Assembly (NCBI RefSeq): GCF_009569385.1
Contig: NZ_WBOF01000001.1
Location: 3,606,001 to 3,670,000 of the forward strand
From: Streptomyces kaniharaensis
Lineage (GTDB): Bacteria; Actinomycetota; Actinomycetes; Streptomycetales; Streptomycetaceae
DNA: 64,000 nt
Direction of reading: 5' to 3'
Part shown: piece after piece, positions 35,538 to 45,799 of the stretch
Position numbering within the stretch: the first letter of the stretch is position 1
Layout: each line of letters opens with the position of its first letter
Notes under the pieces: model-generated
What the model was told of the DNA's origin: nothing
Databases searched by the model: none
The model's input: the letters and a program-made list of their open reading frames with translations, nothing else
Translations under genes and position numbers: made by a program

Positions 35538-36140
35538 TCAGACCGTGGTGACGACCTGGTCGTACTCCAGGCGCGGCGAGCGCGGGAACCAGGCGTCCTC
35601 GCCCGGCTTGCCGATGTTGACCACGGCCAGCACCGAGTGCTCGCCGTCGCCGAAGAACTCCTTGTCGATGCCCTCGGCGTCGAAACCGGTCATCGGGCCG
35701 GCGGCCAGGCCGGCGGCGCGCACGCCGACGATGAAGTAGGCGGCCTGCAGGGCGCCGTTCAGGGCGGCGGACCGCTCGCGGACGGGGCGCTCCGAGAAGA
35801 ACACGTCCTTGGCCTGCGGGAAGTGCGGGAACTGGGTCGGCAGCTCCTCGTGGAACTCGTTGTCCACGGCCAGGATGGCGACCAGCGGGGCGGCGGCGGT
35901 CTTGGCCTTGTTGCCGTCGGCCAGGTGTCGCACGAGGCGCTCGCGGCCCTCGGCGGAGCGCACCAGGACGACGCGCAGCGGCTGCTGGTTGAACGCGGTC
36001 GGGCCGTACTTGACCAGGTCGTAGATCGCCTTGACCTGCTCCTCGGTGACCGGCTCGTCGGTGAAGGTGTTCGCGGTGCGGGCCTCGCGGAACAGCAGGT
36101 CCTGAGCGGCGGCGTCGAGTACCAGGGCGTCGGTGGTCAT
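35538..36140 (-). CDS. Nitroreductase family protein, malonic semialdehyde reductase (RutE)-like
   Basis: Predicted protein of 200 residues; the ATG at MTTDALVLDAAAQDLLF has GAGGTG upstream. The FMN-binding regions of the family are visible: FREARTANTFTDEPV, YGPTAFNQQPLRVVLV and a late GPMTGFD / AVVNIGKPGED. RutE-type proteins use NAD(P)H to reduce malonic semialdehyde from pyrimidine degradation, but no other rut genes are present, so the in vivo substrate is open. It reads toward the DUF4245 terminator. Confidence 0.88.
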   Translation of the reverse strand: MTTDALVLDAAAQDLLFREARTANTFTDEPVTEEQVKAIYDLVKYGPTAFNQQPLRVVLVRSAEGRERLVRHLADGNKAKTAAAPLVAILAVDNEFHEELPTQFPHFPQAKDVFFSERPVRERSAALNGALQAAYFIVGVRAAGLAAGPMTGFDAEGIDKEFFGDGEHSVLAVVNIGKPGEDAWFPRSPRLEYDQVVTTV

Positions 36141-36250
36141 GTCAGTGCACCTCATGCGGGATGGATTCGTCGGTGTGACCGGCCGCGGCCGATCACCAGG
36201 TCCCAACATGGGTGAACTTTCAACGATTCCCGGCTCCGCTGTGACCTGCG

Positions 36251-36511
36251 TCACTCGCCGCCGGGCGTCTCGCCCTCCTCGGCGGCCAGCGCGGCGTCCA
36301 GCCGGGCCCGGGCGCCGTCCAGCCAGCGCTGGCAGACCTTCGCCAGCTGCTCGCCGCGCTCCCAGAGCGCCAGCGACTCCTCCAGCGACGTGCCGCCGTT
36401 CTCCAGCTGCCGGACCACCTCCAGCAACGCGTCCCGGGCGTGCTCGTAGCCCAGCGCGTCGTCCGGGGTCTGCGGCACCGCGTGCCGGTCCTGCTCCTGC
36501 TGCTCTGCCAT
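36251..36511 (-). CDS. xseB: Exodeoxyribonuclease VII small subunit
   Basis: About 86 residues from ATG (MAEQQEQDR). The family motif is clear: [20 protein letters not shown], then [20 protein letters not shown]. With XseA it forms the single-strand-specific exonuclease that trims DNA to short oligonucleotides in repair. It lies 60 bases after xseA on the same strand. An upstream ATG at 36541 is an alternative with no better ribosome site. Confidence 0.94.
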   Translation of the reverse strand: MAEQQEQDRHAVPQTPDDALGYEHARDALLEVVRQLENGGTSLEESLALWERGEQLAKVCQRWLDGARARLDAALAAEEGETPGGE

Positions 36512-36571
36512 GCGTGCCAGCGTAGGGGCTGGCACCGACACCCGGCAGCGGCCCGGGCCGTCGTGCGGCCG

Positions 36572-37783
36572 TCAGCCCTCGTCCACCGTGACGCCGAACG
36601 AACCGCCCGCCACCCGGGCGTGCAGCCCCTCCCCGGCCGCGACCTGCGCCGGGTCCGTCACCACCGTGCCGTCGGCCCGCTGGAGCACCGCGTAGCCGCG
36701 GTCCAGGGTGGCCGCGGGCGAGAGCGCGACCACCCGGGCCAGGGTGTGCCCGAGGTCGCTCTGCGCGTGGTCCAGCCGGTGGCGCAGGGTGCGCCGGGCC
36801 CGGTCCAGCAGCGTGGTCACCTCCTGGCCGCGCCCGTCCAGCATCCGGTGCGGCGCGGCCAGCGCCGGGCGGCTGCGCACGCCGTCCAGCCCGTGCTGCT
36901 CGCGCTCGACCCGGCCGAGGACGTTCCGCCGGGCCCGGTCCCGCAGGTGGCGGACCTTGGCGAGCTCCTCGCCGACGTCCGGGACCACCCGTTTGGCGGC
37001 ATCGGTCGGCGTGGATGCGCGCAGGTCGGCGACGAAGTCCAGCAGCGGCTGGTCCGGCTCGTGCCCGATCGCGCTGACCACCGGGGTGCGGGCGGCCGCG
37101 ACCAGCCGCACCAGCCCCTCGTCCGAGAACGGCAGCAGGTCCTCGACGCTGCCGCCGCCCCGGGCCACGATGATCACGTCCACCTCGGGGTGCTCGTCCA
37201 GCTCCCGGACGGCCGCGCTCACCCGCTCCACCGCGCTGACGCCCTGCACCGGCACGTTCCGCACCTCGAAGCGGACCGCCGGCCAGCGCCGCCGGGCGTT
37301 CTCCAGGACGTCCCGCTCGGCCGCCGAGCCGCGCCCGGTGACCAGCCCGACGCACTGCGGCAGGAACGGCAGCGGCGTCTTCCGCTCCGCCGCGAACAGG
37401 CCCTCCCCGGCGAGCCGCCGCTTCAGCTGCTCCAACCGGGCCAGCAGCTCGCCCAGCCCGACCGGCCGGATCTCCGAGGCCCGCATCGACAGCTGCCCGC
37501 GCGCCGCGTACCACTCCGGCTTGGCGTGCACGACGACCCGCGCGCCCTCCTGCACGACCTCCGCGACCTGGTCGAACACCGAGCGGAAGCAGGTCACCGT
37601 CAGCGAGACGTCCGCCTGCGGGTCGCGCAGGGTCAGGAACACCACGCCCGCCCCGGGCCGGCGGCTGAGCTGGGTGATCTGGCCCTCCATCCACACCGAG
37701 CCGAGCCGGTCGATCCAGCCGCCGATCAGCGCGGAGACCTTGCCGACCGGGAGCGGGGCTTCAGGGGAGCTGGTGTTGGCCAT
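36572..37783 (-). CDS. xseA: Exodeoxyribonuclease VII large subunit
   Basis: Predicted protein of 403 residues. An OB-fold nucleic-acid-binding domain comes first ([25 protein letters not shown]), then the catalytic core with [44 protein letters not shown] and a coiled-coil region, ending [12 protein letters not shown]. The start is the ATG just before [11 protein letters not shown]; the open frame extends far upstream but antisense to ispH. It forms an operon with xseB, divergent from ispH. Confidence 0.96.
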   Translation of the reverse strand: MANTSSPEAPLPVGKVSALIGGWIDRLGSVWMEGQITQLSRRPGAGVVFLTLRDPQADVSLTVTCFRSVFDQVAEVVQEGARVVVHAKPEWYAARGQLSMRASEIRPVGLGELLARLEQLKRRLAGEGLFAAERKTPLPFLPQCVGLVTGRGSAAERDVLENARRRWPAVRFEVRNVPVQGVSAVERVSAAVRELDEHPEVDVIIVARGGGSVEDLLPFSDEGLVRLVAAARTPVVSAIGHEPDQPLLDFVADLRASTPTDAAKRVVPDVGEELAKVRHLRDRARRNVLGRVEREQHGLDGVRSRPALAAPHRMLDGRGQEVTTLLDRARRTLRHRLDHAQSDLGHTLARVVALSPAATLDRGYAVLQRADGTVVTDPAQVAAGEGLHARVAGGSFGVTVDEG

Positions 37784-37921
37784 GCGTACGAGGTTATCGG
37801 CGCACGCCGACAGTCCCGCCGCCCGAACCGGCGGTCGGTCCAACGCCCGGCAGCAGCCGCGTACCGGCCGGTCACCCCCGCCCCGGGCGGCGCGGCTCCG
37901 TGCCGCCCGTACGATGGAGCC

Positions 37922-38896
37922 ATGTCCAACACCGCGCAGCGCCGTGTCCTGCTCGCCGCCCCCCGGGGCTACTGCGCGGGTGTCGACCGCGCCGTGATCG
38001 CCGTGGAGAAGGCCCTGGAGCAGTACGGGGCCCCCATCTACGTCCGCAAGCAGATCGTCCACAACAAGTACGTGGTGCAGACCCTGGAGAAGAAGGGCGC
38101 GATCTTCGTCGACGAGACGGAGGAGGTGCCCGAGGGCTCGATCGTCGTCTTCTCCGCGCACGGCGTCGCGCCGTCCGTCCACGACGAGGCCAAGGCCGGC
38201 AAGCTCGCCACCGTCGACGCCACCTGCCCGCTGGTCACCAAGGTGCACAAGGAGGCCGTCCGCTTCGCCGACGAGGGCTTCGACATCCTGCTGGTGGGCC
38301 ACGAGGGCCACGAGGAGGTCATCGGCACCATGGGCGAGGCCCCGGACCGGATCCACCTGGTGGACGGCGCCGAGGACGTGGCGAACGTGCAGGTCCGGGA
38401 CGAGTCCAAGGTCGTCTGGCTGTCCCAGACCACCCTGTCGGTGGACGAGACCATGGCCACCGTCGGCGAGCTGAAGAAGCGCTTCCCGCTGCTGGTCAGC
38501 CCGCCCAGCGACGACATCTGCTACGCGACCCAGAACCGCCAGGTCGCCGTCAAGCAGCTGGCCCCCGAGACCGACCTGCTGATCGTGGTCGGCTCCAAGA
38601 ACTCCTCCAACTCGGTCCGCCTGGTCGAGGTCGGCCTGGAGTACGGCGCCAAGGCCGCCCACCTGGTGGACTTCGCCGAGGAGATCCAGGACGCCTGGTT
38701 GGAGGGCGTCACCACGGTCGGCCTGACCAGCGGCGCCTCGGTGCCGGAGATCCTGGTCGACGGCGTGCTGGAGTGGCTGGCCGCGCGCGGCTACGAGACG
38801 GTCGAGACCGTCAAGACCGCCGAGGAGCACCTGACCTTCTCGCTGCCCAAGGAGCTGCGCCGCGACCTTCGCGCCGAGGCCGCGGGCAAGCTGTAA
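37922..38896 (+). CDS. ispH: 4-hydroxy-3-methylbut-2-enyl diphosphate reductase
   Basis: Predicted protein of 324 residues, full length. It catalyses the last step of the non-mevalonate isoprenoid pathway, giving IPP and DMAPP. The three cluster cysteines sit in [23 protein letters not shown] and [11 protein letters not shown]; conserved His residues are in VHNKYVV and [10 protein letters not shown]. It supplies precursors for the cis-prenyltransferase family seen elsewhere in the window. The start codon is set by the conserved N-terminus. Confidence 0.98.
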   Translation: MSNTAQRRVLLAAPRGYCAGVDRAVIAVEKALEQYGAPIYVRKQIVHNKYVVQTLEKKGAIFVDETEEVPEGSIVVFSAHGVAPSVHDEAKAGKLATVDATCPLVTKVHKEAVRFADEGFDILLVGHEGHEEVIGTMGEAPDRIHLVDGAEDVANVQVRDESKVVWLSQTTLSVDETMATVGELKKRFPLLVSPPSDDICYATQNRQVAVKQLAPETDLLIVVGSKNSSNSVRLVEVGLEYGAKAAHLVDFAEEIQDAWLEGVTTVGLTSGASVPEILVDGVLEWLAARGYETVETVKTAEEHLTFSLPKELRRDLRAEAAGKL

Positions 38897-38917
38897 CGCC
38901 TTCTGCGCTGATCCCCG

Positions 38918-38952
38918 GAGAGCCCGGTGCCCCTCGTGGGCGCCGGGTTCTC
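38918..38952 (+). terminator. Terminator after ispH
   Basis: 15-bp stem GAGAGCCCGGTGCCC / GGGCGCCGGGTTCTC with two G-U type pairs and a five-base loop. Confidence 0.75.
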
Positions 38953-39038
38953 TGCTGTGCGGGCCCGTGCCGGCTCTCGTAGTTTTGTACACAGGCTGTG
39001 GACGAGCGGTCCGCGGCCCCCGGCGGAGGGTGGTCGTG

Positions 39039-39785
39039 ATGACGGCGGTATTCGGCGTGGACATCGGCGGTTCGGGCATCAAGGGCGCCCCGGTCGACCT
39101 GGGCCGGGGCGCGCTCGCCCAGGAGCGCTACAAGGTGCTCACCCCGCGGCCGTCCGCCCCCGAGGCCGTGGTCGCCACCGTCCGGGAGGTGGTCCGCCAC
39201 TTCGGCCACGAGGGTCCGGTCGGGCTGACCTTCCCCGGGGTGGTGGTCCGCGGCCGGACCAGGACCGCGGCCAACGTGGACAAGGGCTGGGTCGGGCTGG
39301 ACGCCGAAGGCCTGTTCCGCGAGGCGCTGGACCTGCCCGCGACCGTCCTCAACGACGCCGACGCCGCCGGCCTCGCCGAGACCGCGTACGGCGCCGGCCG
39401 TGATCAGCCCGGCGTGGTGCTGGTGCTGACTTTCGGCACCGGCATCGGCAGCGCGCTCTTCGTGGACGGCACGCTGGTGCCCAACACCGAGCTGGGCCAC
39501 CTGGAGCTGCGCGGCAAGGATGCCGAGCGCCGCGCCTCCTCGGCCGCCAGGGAGCGGCACAACCTGAGCTGGGAGCAGTGGGCCCGGCGGGTCGACGAGT
39601 ACCTGGACCTGGTGGAGATGCTCATCTCGCCGCAGCTGATCGTGATCGGCGGCGGGGTGAGCCGCAAGCACGAGAGGTTCCTGCCGCTGCTGCGCGAGCG
39701 CGAGGCCCGGGTCGTCCCCGCGGAGCTGCGCAACGACGCTGGCATCGTCGGCGCCGCCATGGCCGCGGCCCGGGCGGCGGGCTGA
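39039..39785 (+). CDS. ppgK: Polyphosphate glucokinase (ROK family)
   Basis: Predicted protein of 248 residues; GTG immediately before the ATG is an alternative, with GGCGGAGGG upstream. The phosphate-binding motifs are [17 protein letters not shown] near the start and [12 protein letters not shown] later, with the catalytic Asp in [11 protein letters not shown]. The C-terminal [15 protein letters not shown] is typical of PPGK. It phosphorylates glucose using polyphosphate or ATP in the cytosol. It stands alone between ispH and a convergent membrane gene. Confidence 0.94.
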   Translation: MTAVFGVDIGGSGIKGAPVDLGRGALAQERYKVLTPRPSAPEAVVATVREVVRHFGHEGPVGLTFPGVVVRGRTRTAANVDKGWVGLDAEGLFREALDLPATVLNDADAAGLAETAYGAGRDQPGVVLVLTFGTGIGSALFVDGTLVPNTELGHLELRGKDAERRASSAARERHNLSWEQWARRVDEYLDLVEMLISPQLIVIGGGVSRKHERFLPLLREREARVVPAELRNDAGIVGAAMAAARAAG

Positions 39786-39795
39786 CCGCCCGCCG

Positions 39796-40428
39796 TCAGC
39801 GCGAGCGGTGGATCCGGCTCTGCGCGACGAACCGGGCCAGGACGATCAGCGCCGCCAGGCCGGTGCCGCAGAACAGCCAGCCGGCCCGCAGCGCCAGCCC
39901 GGTCGCCAGCCCCACCACTTGGGCGGTGACGCCCGAGGAGCTCACCGGCGCGAGCAGCAGCAGCGCCAGGGCGAAGGCGATCGGCCCGCTGATCGGCGCC
40001 GCCAGCAGGTCGGCGTAGCGCACCCGGACGGCCAGCTGGAAGCAGACCACCAGGTAGCCGAGGCCGAACAGCCAGCCGAGGCCGCCGAACAGCAGTCGGT
40101 CCAGGCCGGCCGCCGCGAGGGTCGCCAGCACCGCGACCACGCCGGTGCCGACGGCGGTCAGCCGGGTCGGCCGCCCGGTCCGGCGCCGCCCGTACAGCCG
40201 GCTGGGGCCGCGCCCGGACAGCGGCAGGCGCAGCCGCAGCCGGGGGGTGGCCGGACGGCCGGCGGGGGGCGGGCCGGCTACGGGGCGTAGCCGGGAGGCG
40301 GGGGAGGGGGCGGGGGTTGCCCCGGCCGTCTCGGGGGCCCGCCCGGGCCCGGGGACGGAGGCCGAGGCCGCGCCGCTCGGCGGACGGCGTCGGGGCCCTG
40401 GCGTCTGGGTACGGATGCTCTGCTCCAC
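39796..40428 (-). CDS. DUF6542-type membrane protein
   Basis: About 210 residues from GTG (VEQSIRTQ); an ATG at 40452 is the alternative, and neither has a strong ribosome site. A long Pro/Arg-rich cytoplasmic leader (to about residue 80) is followed by four or so membrane segments (LTAVGTGVVAVLATLAAAGL, LFGLGYLVVCFQLAVRV, ISGPIAFALALLLLAPV and a last one ending in FVAQSRIHRSR). The C-terminal architecture matches DUF6542 proteins, of unknown function, conserved next to ychF in streptomycetes. Confidence 0.75.
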   Translation of the reverse strand: MEQSIRTQTPGPRRRPPSGAASASVPGPGRAPETAGATPAPSPASRLRPVAGPPPAGRPATPRLRLRLPLSGRGPSRLYGRRRTGRPTRLTAVGTGVVAVLATLAAAGLDRLLFGGLGWLFGLGYLVVCFQLAVRVRYADLLAAPISGPIAFALALLLLAPVSSSGVTAQVVGLATGLALRAGWLFCGTGLAALIVLARFVAQSRIHRSR

Positions 40429-40700
40429 CCACCCAACGTACGGTCCGATCATCGCCACACTGTGTAATGGACCGTTCCGGCCTCGCTCCGTGTCTCCGGA
40501 CGGAGTGCCGAGGTGACCGTCGCTCAGGCGTGCGACCAGCCCGGACGATCCGGCGAACCGTGATCGTCCGATCCGGAAACCGGACGGAGTTCCCGGAGCT
40601 CCTGCCGGGGGCGACCGAGGGTCGAGGAGCTGCCCGTAGACTTGGAGGTCGGCCCGCACGGTGCCGACCCAACTCCTCCAAGCCCACGGGACTGCGCTTC

Positions 40701-41774
<1,074 letters not shown>

Positions 41775-41793
41775 CGTCCGGCCAGGTGTCAGG

Positions 41794-41831
41794 AGGCCGC
41801 CCCGACCCCCATCGCGGGGGCGGGGCGGCCT
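41794..41831. terminator. Bidirectional terminator after ychF
   Basis: AGGCCGCCCCG / CGGGGCGGCCT (11 bp) continues through CCCCC-ATCG-CGGGGG to form one long hairpin between convergent genes. Confidence 0.88.
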
Positions 41832-41863
41832 CTGGCGTCTCGTCAGTGGACGGCGGGCGGGGA

Positions 41864-42310
41864 TCAGCCGAGCAGGTGGGCGTTGACGGCCCGGGCCTCC
41901 TCGGCCAGTTCCGGCAGCTCGACCACTTCGACGCCGGCTGCCTCCAGCAGGGCGGTGCCCTGGCAGTCGGTGACGAACAGGTCGGGCTCCCGCCAGGCCA
42001 CCACCACCCGCGGCACGCCCGCCGCGATGATCAGCCGGGCGCACGGCATCGGGCGGGAGGCGCGCTGCCCGCACGGCTCCAGCGAGCTGTAGACGGTGGC
42101 GCCGCGCAGCCGCGGGTCGCCGGGCGGGAGCTTGCCGAGCGCCGCCTCCTCGGCGTGGTTGTGTGCGTCCACCTCGCGGCTGTAGCCCTCCGCCAGCACC
42201 TTGCCGTCCGCGCCGACGATCACCGCGCCCACCGAGAAGGCCGTCCCGGAGGGCGGGCAGCGGCGGGAGAGTTCCACGGCCCGGCGCAGGTGGTCGAGGT
42301 CGGTGGTCAC
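41864..42310 (-). CDS. Deaminase, RibD N-terminal domain-like (stand-alone)
   Basis: Predicted protein of 148 residues from a GTG. The zinc-site motifs are HAEEAALG (within DAHNHAEEAALGKL) and SLEPCGQRASRPMPC, as in cytidine/dCMP and riboflavin-pathway deaminases. It starts inside the stop codon of the upstream reductase gene (GTGA overlap), so the pair is translationally coupled. Together they look like a RibD (deaminase plus reductase) split in two, with order reversed. Whether they serve riboflavin synthesis or another pathway is not determinable here. Confidence 0.88.
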   Translation of the reverse strand: MTTDLDHLRRAVELSRRCPPSGTAFSVGAVIVGADGKVLAEGYSREVDAHNHAEEAALGKLPPGDPRLRGATVYSSLEPCGQRASRPMPCARLIIAAGVPRVVVAWREPDLFVTDCQGTALLEAAGVEVVELPELAEEARAVNAHLLG

Positions 42311-42993
42311 GGGGCGGGCTCCTTCGGGGCGTACCTGAGCAGGACGACATCGCCCACGGTACGTGCCTCCAGCAGCCGCATCCGCCGTGCCGGGCCGCCG
42401 GGGAAGGCGGCCGGGTGGACGAACCGCGGCGCCTGCGCCTGGCCGACCAGCAGCGGGGCCACGGCCAGCTGGAGCTCGTCCGCGAGGCCTTGGGCGAGGA
42501 ACTGGGTGTGCACGCTGCCCCCGCCCTCGACCATCAGGCGGCGCACCCCGCGCGCGCCGAGATCGTCCAGTACGGCGCCGAGGTCCACCGTGCCGCCGAG
42601 CGCGACCACCTCGGCCAGCCCGTCCAGTGCCGGACGCAGGACGGCCGCGCCGGCGTCCGTGGTGTAGGCGAGCTTGGCGCCGCCGGTGTGCCAGAACCGC
42701 AGCGCGGGGTCGAGCGCGCCGCTCGCGCTGAGCGTCACCTTCAGCGGGTACGCGGGGCGGCCGGCCGCGAGCCGGGCGGCACGCCGGGCGGGGTCGTTGA
42801 CCAGCAGGCGCGGGTTGTCGGTGCGCAGGGTGTTGCCGCCGACCAGGATCGCGTCGGCGGCGGCGCGCTCCTCGTCGACCCGGTCGAAGTCGGCCTCGTT
42901 GGAGAGCAGCAGGCGCTCGGGGGAGGCGTCGTCGAGATGGCCGTCGAGCGACATGGCGGCGCTCAGCAGGACGAAGGGGCGCGAGCCAGGCAT
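42307..42993 (-). CDS. RibD C-terminal domain / dihydrofolate reductase-like reductase
   Basis: Predicted protein of 228 residues from ATG (MPGSRPFVLLSAAMSLDGHL). It has the family pattern: SAAMSLDGHLDDASPERLLL, ADAILVGGNTLRTDNPRLL and VEGGGSVHTQFLAQGL, which form the NADPH and ribityl-pyrimidine site in RibD. It reduces pyrimidinedione intermediates if the function is conserved. It is followed by the coupled deaminase. Confidence 0.88.
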   Translation of the reverse strand: MPGSRPFVLLSAAMSLDGHLDDASPERLLLSNEADFDRVDEERAAADAILVGGNTLRTDNPRLLVNDPARRAARLAAGRPAYPLKVTLSASGALDPALRFWHTGGAKLAYTTDAGAAVLRPALDGLAEVVALGGTVDLGAVLDDLGARGVRRLMVEGGGSVHTQFLAQGLADELQLAVAPLLVGQAQAPRFVHPAAFPGGPARRMRLLEARTVGDVVLLRYAPKEPAP

Positions 42994-43158
42994 CGTGGGA
43001 CCGTTCTGTCGGGGGCGCCTCCACGGTACGGCGGGCGGAGTGGGAGGCATGGCCAGGCGGTCGGAATGTGAGACGAACCTTCTCGTGATATGGGACGTGC
43101 AGTAGCGTCAGATGTGCTGCGGGTAGCCGCGGAAGCCGACCACACCTCAGGGGGTTCC

Positions 43159-43977
43159 ATGACCGGACAGCGGCCTGCCGCCGTCTACACACACGGCCAC
43201 CAGGAGGCCGTGCTGCGCTCGCACCGCTCCCGCGGCGTCGCCGACTCGGCCGCCTACCTGGTGCCCGAACTGCGGTCCGGGCAGGCCCTGTTGGACGTCG
43301 GCTGCGGGCCGGGCACGATCACCGCCGACCTGGCCGAACTGGTCGGCCCGGGCGGGCGCGTGGTGGCCGTGGACACCTCCGGGGAGGTGCTGGAGCAGGC
43401 GGCCGCGTACGTCGCCGGGCGGGGCCTGTCCAACGTCGTCTTCGAGGTCGCCGACGTCCACCAACTGCGGTATCGCGACGGTGAGTTCGACGTGGTGCAC
43501 GCCCACCAGCTGCTGCAGCACGTGGCCGACCCGGTGGCCGCCCTGCGCGAGATGCGCCGGGTCGTCGCGCCGGGCGGCGTGGTCGCGGCCCGGGACGTCG
43601 ACTACGCGACCATGACCTGGTACCCCGAGGCGCCCGCGCTGGAGAGCTGGCTGCTGCTGTACCGGCGCACCGCCCGGGCCAACGGCGGCGAGCCGGACGC
43701 CGGGCGGCGGCTGCTGTCCTGGGCCCGCGCGGCCGGGTTCGCCGAGGTCACCGCCACCGCCACCACCTGGACGTACGCGACGCCCGAGCGCCGCGCCTTC
43801 TGGGCCGGCATGTGGGCCGACCGGACGGTGGACTCCGCGTTCGCCCGCACCGCGGAGGAGAGGGGCTTCGCCGACCGGGCGGAGCTGGAGCGGATCGCGG
43901 CCGCCTGGCGGGAGTGGAGCACCGCCGAGGACGGGTGGTTCTCGATGCTGCACGGCGAGATCCTGGCCCGCGGCTGA
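43159..43977 (+). CDS. Class I SAM-dependent methyltransferase
   Basis: Predicted protein of 272 residues; the ATG has CAGGGGG four bases upstream. Motif I LLDVGCGPGTITADL, acidic loop VVAVDTSGEVLEQA, motif II region VVHAHQLLQHVADPVAAL and motif III VVAPGGVVAARDVDY are all clear. It resembles UbiE/COQ5-type small-molecule methyltransferases. The substrate is unknown. The gene stands alone, divergent from the RibD-like reductase with about 165 bases between. Confidence 0.9.
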   Translation: MTGQRPAAVYTHGHQEAVLRSHRSRGVADSAAYLVPELRSGQALLDVGCGPGTITADLAELVGPGGRVVAVDTSGEVLEQAAAYVAGRGLSNVVFEVADVHQLRYRDGEFDVVHAHQLLQHVADPVAALREMRRVVAPGGVVAARDVDYATMTWYPEAPALESWLLLYRRTARANGGEPDAGRRLLSWARAAGFAEVTATATTWTYATPERRAFWAGMWADRTVDSAFARTAEERGFADRAELERIAAAWREWSTAEDGWFSMLHGEILARG

Positions 43978-44123
43978 CCGGCGGGGCGGCCGGGGATACG
44001 GGCGGGCGGGCGTTCGAAAAGATCGGGTAAAGTCGCGCGACCGTTCATGTCGGGCCCGTTCGGGTTCGAGCCATGGTGTCGAACGCCGAGCTGATGCCCG
44101 TACCGGCGGGCCGGGGAGTCCAC

Positions 44124-45518
44124 GTGTCCAAGCCCGATTCCGACGCGCCCGTCGCGGTGCCGGACGCCGCCGCCGCGCCCACGGTCGACCTCAGGAAGCC
44201 GGACGCCCCGACGTCGAAGTCAGCCGAGCCCGCGGACACCCCGGCGCCCGCGGACACCCCGGCGCCCGCGGAGACCCCGGCGCCCGCCGACCCCTGGGCC
44301 GCTCCCGGCCCCGCCGCCCCGCCCACCGGCCGGATACCGATGCCGATGTCGGCGCCCCACCCGCCGCTCCCGCCCGCGAACGGCGCGCCCGCCGGCGGCT
44401 GGGCGTCGGTGGTGCCCGGCGCGTACTCCGGCTTCCAGCCCGGCTACGCCTACCCCCCGGCCTCCGAGCAGACCAACGGCTTCGCCGTCGGAGCCCTGGT
44501 GACCGGGTTGGTCTGCGTCTGGCCGGTCGCCCTCGTCCTCTCGATCATCGCGCTGGTCCAGATCGGCAAGCGCGGGGAGCGCGGCCGCGGCATGGCCGTG
44601 ACCGGCCTGGTGTTCGGCGTGATCGGCCTGCTGCTCACCGGCCTCGGCGTCCTCGGCGGGATCGTGGCCGCCGGCCGGAGCGACCGCGCCGACCACCTCC
44701 CGGCTCCCAAGGCCCCGGCCGGCTCCGTGCGCTGGTCCGCGCTCAAGGCCGGGGACTGCTACAGCACCCCGGAGGACGGCAGCCGGACCGACCCGGACGG
44801 CGGCGACGAGACCGTGTACTGGGTGCGCAAGGTGCCCTGCTCCGCCCCGCACCACGGCGAGGTGGCCGGCACCGTGAGGATCCCGGCGAGCGACGGCCCG
44901 TCCTACCCGGGCGAGGCGAAGATCCGCGAGCGCGCCGGCGAACTGTGCGGCCCGGTGCTCGACGAGTACGCCCTCGACCAGTGGGCGATCCCGGACGGCA
45001 TGGACGACGTCTACCTCTACCCGACCCGCGGTAACTGGAGGTCCGGCGAACGGTCCGTCACCTGCGCCTTCGAGGACCGCGACGCCGAGCACACCGGGAC
45101 CGTCCGCACCGACCGCGGCAGCCTGAACTCCGCGCAGCTGACCTACCTCGAGGCCGTCAAGGGCTTCAACTCCGCCTACGCGAAGCGGCCCAAGGGCGAG
45201 GTCGACGCCGCCAACTCCGAGTACGCGGCCTGGGCCCGGCAGATGGCCGCCGCCTCCCGGGCCGAGGCCGAGCAGCTGTCGAAGACCTCGACGGTCTGGC
45301 CGGACGGCGCCAAGCCGAAGGTCACCGAACTGGCCGCGGCCCAGCGGGCGGCCGCCGACGCCTGGGACGCCGCCGCGAAGACGACCGACGCCACCGCGCT
45401 GGCGGGGGCGATCCGGCGGGCCCAGCAGCTGACGGCCAAGACCCTCCCGCTGAGCGTGGAGATCCGCCGTGAGCTCGGCCTCTCCACCGGCGAGCAGGCG
45501 CCCGACCTCCGGGTCTGA
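44124..45518 (+). CDS. DUF4190 / septum-formation-like membrane protein
   Basis: About 464 residues from a GTG with GGGGAG five bases upstream. A long Pro/Ala leader contains a degenerate tandem repeat (PADTPAPADTPAPAETPAP), followed by a DUF4190 two-helix unit (FAVGALVTGLVCVWPVALVL, MAVTGLVFGVIGLLLTGL). An extracytoplasmic domain with septum-formation-like Cys and Trp features follows (VRWSALKAGDCYSTP, VPCSAPHHGEVAGTV), then a helical C-terminus. Function unknown; probably envelope-associated. Confidence 0.8.
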   Translation: MSKPDSDAPVAVPDAAAAPTVDLRKPDAPTSKSAEPADTPAPADTPAPAETPAPADPWAAPGPAAPPTGRIPMPMSAPHPPLPPANGAPAGGWASVVPGAYSGFQPGYAYPPASEQTNGFAVGALVTGLVCVWPVALVLSIIALVQIGKRGERGRGMAVTGLVFGVIGLLLTGLGVLGGIVAAGRSDRADHLPAPKAPAGSVRWSALKAGDCYSTPEDGSRTDPDGGDETVYWVRKVPCSAPHHGEVAGTVRIPASDGPSYPGEAKIRERAGELCGPVLDEYALDQWAIPDGMDDVYLYPTRGNWRSGERSVTCAFEDRDAEHTGTVRTDRGSLNSAQLTYLEAVKGFNSAYAKRPKGEVDAANSEYAAWARQMAAASRAEAEQLSKTSTVWPDGAKPKVTELAAAQRAAADAWDAAAKTTDATALAGAIRRAQQLTAKTLPLSVEIRRELGLSTGEQAPDLRV

Positions 45519-45588
45519 TCGCATCGTCTTACCGGGAGTTAACCGCGCCCGTACCTGCCGGTAGCGAGCGGGCCGTAACGTTCGAGGG

Positions 45589-45629
45589 GCGTATCCCCGG
45601 CCCGACCCCCACGCCGGCCGGGGATACGC
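45589..45629 (+). promoter_or_regulatory. Hairpin sequestering the ribosome site of the 50-aa gene
   Basis: Perfect 14-bp arms GCGTATCCCCGGCC / GGCCGGGGATACGC with a 13-base loop, ending eight bases before the ATG. The only SD-like sequence (GGGGA) lies within the 3' arm. It may alternatively terminate the upstream gene. Confidence 0.55.
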
Positions 45630-45636
45630 TCCGGCC

Positions 45637-45789
45637 ATGGACACCTTCCGGGTGATGCGGCAGGACGACAACGGCAACCGCTTCGTCGTGGCCGGGGGAC
45701 TCTCCCGGCCCGAGGCCGAGCGGCTGGCCGCCGAGTTCGAGGCCCGCGGGCACAAACAGCTGTACTGGGTCGAGGCCGAGGACGCATAG
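45637..45789 (+). CDS. 50-aa SPOR-like small protein
   Basis: MDTFRVMRQDDNGNRFVVAG continues into LSRPEAERLAAEFEARGHKQ and LYWVEAEDA. The pattern of a strand, a helix with an Ala-rich face, and a terminal aromatic strand resembles a truncated SPOR peptidoglycan-binding fold. No signal peptide is present, so a cell-wall role is doubtful. It is followed 10 bases later by the Nudix gene, suggesting coupling. The short length makes it easy to miss, but codon use is normal. Confidence 0.6.
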   Translation: MDTFRVMRQDDNGNRFVVAGGLSRPEAERLAAEFEARGHKQLYWVEAEDA

Positions 45790-45799
45790 GGTCGGGCCC

